From Cyanobium sp. AMD-g (GTDB taxonomy: Bacteria > Cyanobacteriota > Cyanobacteriia > PCC-6307 > Cyanobiaceae): a stretch of 64,000 nt of DNA. Location of the stretch: contig NZ_JAGQCW010000008.1 in the NCBI RefSeq assembly GCF_024346395.1, positions 1 to 64,000 on the forward strand, in the 5' to 3' direction. Within the stretch, counting starts at the first letter, position 1; each line of letters starts with the position of its first letter. The notes below the pieces were generated by a model. The model saw only the letters and a list, made by a program, of their open reading frames with translations. It made no database searches and was not told where the DNA came from. The position numbers and the translations under genes were made by a program. Shown piece after piece: positions 62,800 to 64,000 of this stretch.

Positions 62800-62920
62800 C
62801 CGCCGTTCCGTCACTGATGGCCCTCGCCGCTGTGCCCAGGTGGCGCAGACCTTAGCGGTGGCCTCATAAAGCTGACTGGCCGGCGGTGCCGGGGGCGCCA
62901 GGGCCGCCAAAATCGCAGCC

Positions 62921-63640
62921 ATGACGTTCTTCTCCCGCCACTGGAGCACCTACCGCCAGGTGCTGGAGCACGACCTGATGGAGCACGGTGCCCTCACCGC
63001 CGCGCTCACCGGAACGATCGATGGCTGGCTGGAGCAGCGCGGGCCCGGAGCGCCGGCTCCCCACGCGCTCGACCTGGGCTGCGGCGACCTGTCCCTGCTG
63101 CCGCCGCTGCTGCGGCGCCTGCCGCTGGCGTCGTTCACGGGGATCGACCTGAACGGCGCGGTGCTGCCGCTGGCCGGCGAAGCCTTGGGCCCGGTGCCCT
63201 ACCCCTGCCGGTTCCTCGAAGGGGACCTGCTGGCCTGGGCCGAGGCGGAGCCGGAGGGGCCGCCGATGGACCTGCTGCTGAGCAGCTTCGCCGTGCATCA
63301 CCTGCAGGAGCCGGACAAGGGCCGTTTCCTGCGGGGCTGCCGCCGCCGCATCGCGCCGGGGGGCCTGCTGCTCTGGGCCGATGTGTTCCGCGCCCCGGGG
63401 GAGAGCCGTGACACCTACGTGGACCGCTACAGCGCCCGGGTGCACAGCTGGAGCCCCCTGGAGCCGGAACGGCAGGAGGAGGTGATCGCCCACCTCAGCC
63501 AGTGGGACCACCCGGCCGACCCCGAGACGATCGTGAAGGAGGCGGAGGCGGCCGGCTGGCGGTGGCAGTGGGGCTGGCGGGGCCAGCACCGGGCCGAAGC
63601 CCTGGCGGTGCTGAGGCCAGTTCAGCAGGGGCGTCCCTGA
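62921..63640 (+). CDS. SAM-dependent methyltransferase
   Basis: A 239-residue protein with class I methyltransferase motifs: HALDLGCGDLSLLPPLLR (SAM loop), FTGIDLNGAVLPLAGE, LLLSSFAVHHLQEPDKGRFL and RIAPGGLLLWADVFR. The N-terminal FSRHWSTYRQVLEHDLMEH and the C-terminal WQWGWRGQHRAEALAVLRP complete it. It resembles small-molecule methyltransferases. The substrate is unknown. It is divergent from the iron-sulfur membrane protein gene. Confidence 0.88.
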   Translation: MTFFSRHWSTYRQVLEHDLMEHGALTAALTGTIDGWLEQRGPGAPAPHALDLGCGDLSLLPPLLRRLPLASFTGIDLNGAVLPLAGEALGPVPYPCRFLEGDLLAWAEAEPEGPPMDLLLSSFAVHHLQEPDKGRFLRGCRRRIAPGGLLLWADVFRAPGESRDTYVDRYSARVHSWSPLEPERQEEVIAHLSQWDHPADPETIVKEAEAAGWRWQWGWRGQHRAEALAVLRPVQQGRP

Positions 63641-63793
63641 TCGGGGGAGCCGCACCCCCAGGTCGAACAGAACGAGGGATCGCGACCTGAACGAACAGGC
63701 CTCAGGTGAAACACCCGGGCCACGACCAGCAGGATCGAGGTGTCAACAAAAAACGCGACAGCACACGTGTGGAGAGATGGGTAGGTTGTCAAC

Positions 63794-63810
63794 GACTTCG
63801 ACGCGAAGTC
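63794..63810. repeat. Inverted repeat upstream of the last gene
   Basis: GACTTCG-ACG-CGAAGTC is a perfect 7-bp inverted repeat 37 bases before the GTG at 63847, followed by a short CGTTTT run. It could be an operator or a terminator for the methyltransferase gene. The rest of 63641-63846 is lower in GC, and I see nothing else in it. Confidence 0.35.
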
Positions 63811-63846
63811 CAAACGTTTTCACTCCCAGCACTCTCTAATCACACG

Positions 63847-64000
63847 GTGCGTTCATATTCCGGTTATCAATTCTGGTCTCACCTCCTGGCGCTTGCGTGC
63901 CTGATTTCAGCATCGGCATCCAGCGCCACACCCCAGGGCCAACGACCGCTTCGCGTGGTGGTGAGCGAAGCCTTCCCGCCGATCAGCTTCGTCGATTCCC
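63847..64000 (+). CDS. Periplasmic solute-binding (SBP_bac_3) domain protein, N-terminal fragment
   Basis: The first 51 codons of a gene cut by the window edge, from a GTG at 63847. A signal peptide (WSHLLALACLISASASSATP) is followed by QRPLRVVVSEAFPPISFVDS, the standard opening strand of family 3 extracellular solute-binding domains. It may be a binding protein or the sensor of a larger signalling protein (kinase, EAL/GGDEF). The fragment cannot distinguish these. GC content is lower than the surrounding genes. Confidence 0.7.
   Translation, partial: MRSYSGYQFWSHLLALACLISASASSATPQGQRPLRVVVSEAFPPISFVDS

Noticed and set aside
60196-62817. 873-residue open frame antisense to the Fe-S membrane protein
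   Set aside because: Low-complexity His/Gln/Gly/Leu composition, no signal or domain. The minus-strand frame carries membrane segments, Cys clusters and a beta-roll.

Overview
The window is high-GC, gene-dense DNA from a unicellular picocyanobacterium of the alpha-cyanobacterial (Synechococcus/Cyanobium/Prochlorococcus) lineage. This rests on: the start of psbA at the left edge; psbX, ycf66 and a high-light-inducible protein; a short marine-type CP12; and a permuted two-piece tmRNA whose tag reads ANNIVRFSRQAAPVAA. I see no prophage, insertion sequence or CRISPR array. One tRNA, tRNA-Leu(GAG), is present.

Layout. 1-6.0 kb: psbA 5' end, two exported small proteins, an aspartoacylase-like enzyme, then a coupled run of glutathionyl-hydroquinone reductase, DUF2301 membrane protein and ABC-F ATPase, then cp12. 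6.0-13.3 kb: obgE, an orphan sugar-type ABC ATPase, mutS2-glyoxalase-hemB and a DnaJ-type chaperone. 13.4-15.5 kb is a small accessory patch: thioredoxin-like protein, PilZ protein, a Gly-rich repeat protein, a DUF2252 remnant and the tmRNA. 15.5-21.1 kb: rRNA methyltransferase, cytoplasmic alpha-amylase, and a subtilisin/kexin-like protease divergent from a stand-alone propeptide-like protein. 21.1-39.3 kb is mostly housekeeping: smc, msrB, an LpxB-like protein, accC, psbX, ycf66, HIT/ABC/Hli, comM-like, rpsU and def. 39.4-49.6 kb: S9 peptidase, GltS-like carrier, a lower-GC acyltransferase, a tandem repeat, an aldolase/dehydrogenase fusion, an MDR oxidoreductase and a methyltransferase. 49.7-53.3 kb: amidase and a sulfur-import operon (rhodanese, 43-residue exported peptide, TsuA-like channel).

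54.3-62.8 kb is a long minus-strand gene train and the most unusual part. It encodes a NapH-like iron-sulfur membrane protein with a C-terminal cyclic-nucleotide-binding-like domain. A PEP-synthase/rifampin-phosphotransferase-type dikinase split into two proteins follows, then a stand-alone cyclic-nucleotide-binding protein, an exported amidase and mtnA. The split dikinase plus a small sensor subunit recalls the three-part phenylphosphate synthase of Thauera, with a cNMP domain where that enzyme has CBS domains. The window ends in the start of a periplasmic solute-binding-domain protein.

Most start codons were chosen by family length, signal peptide or overlap with neighbours, because Shine-Dalgarno sites are weak here. 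Several starts are TTG or GTG.
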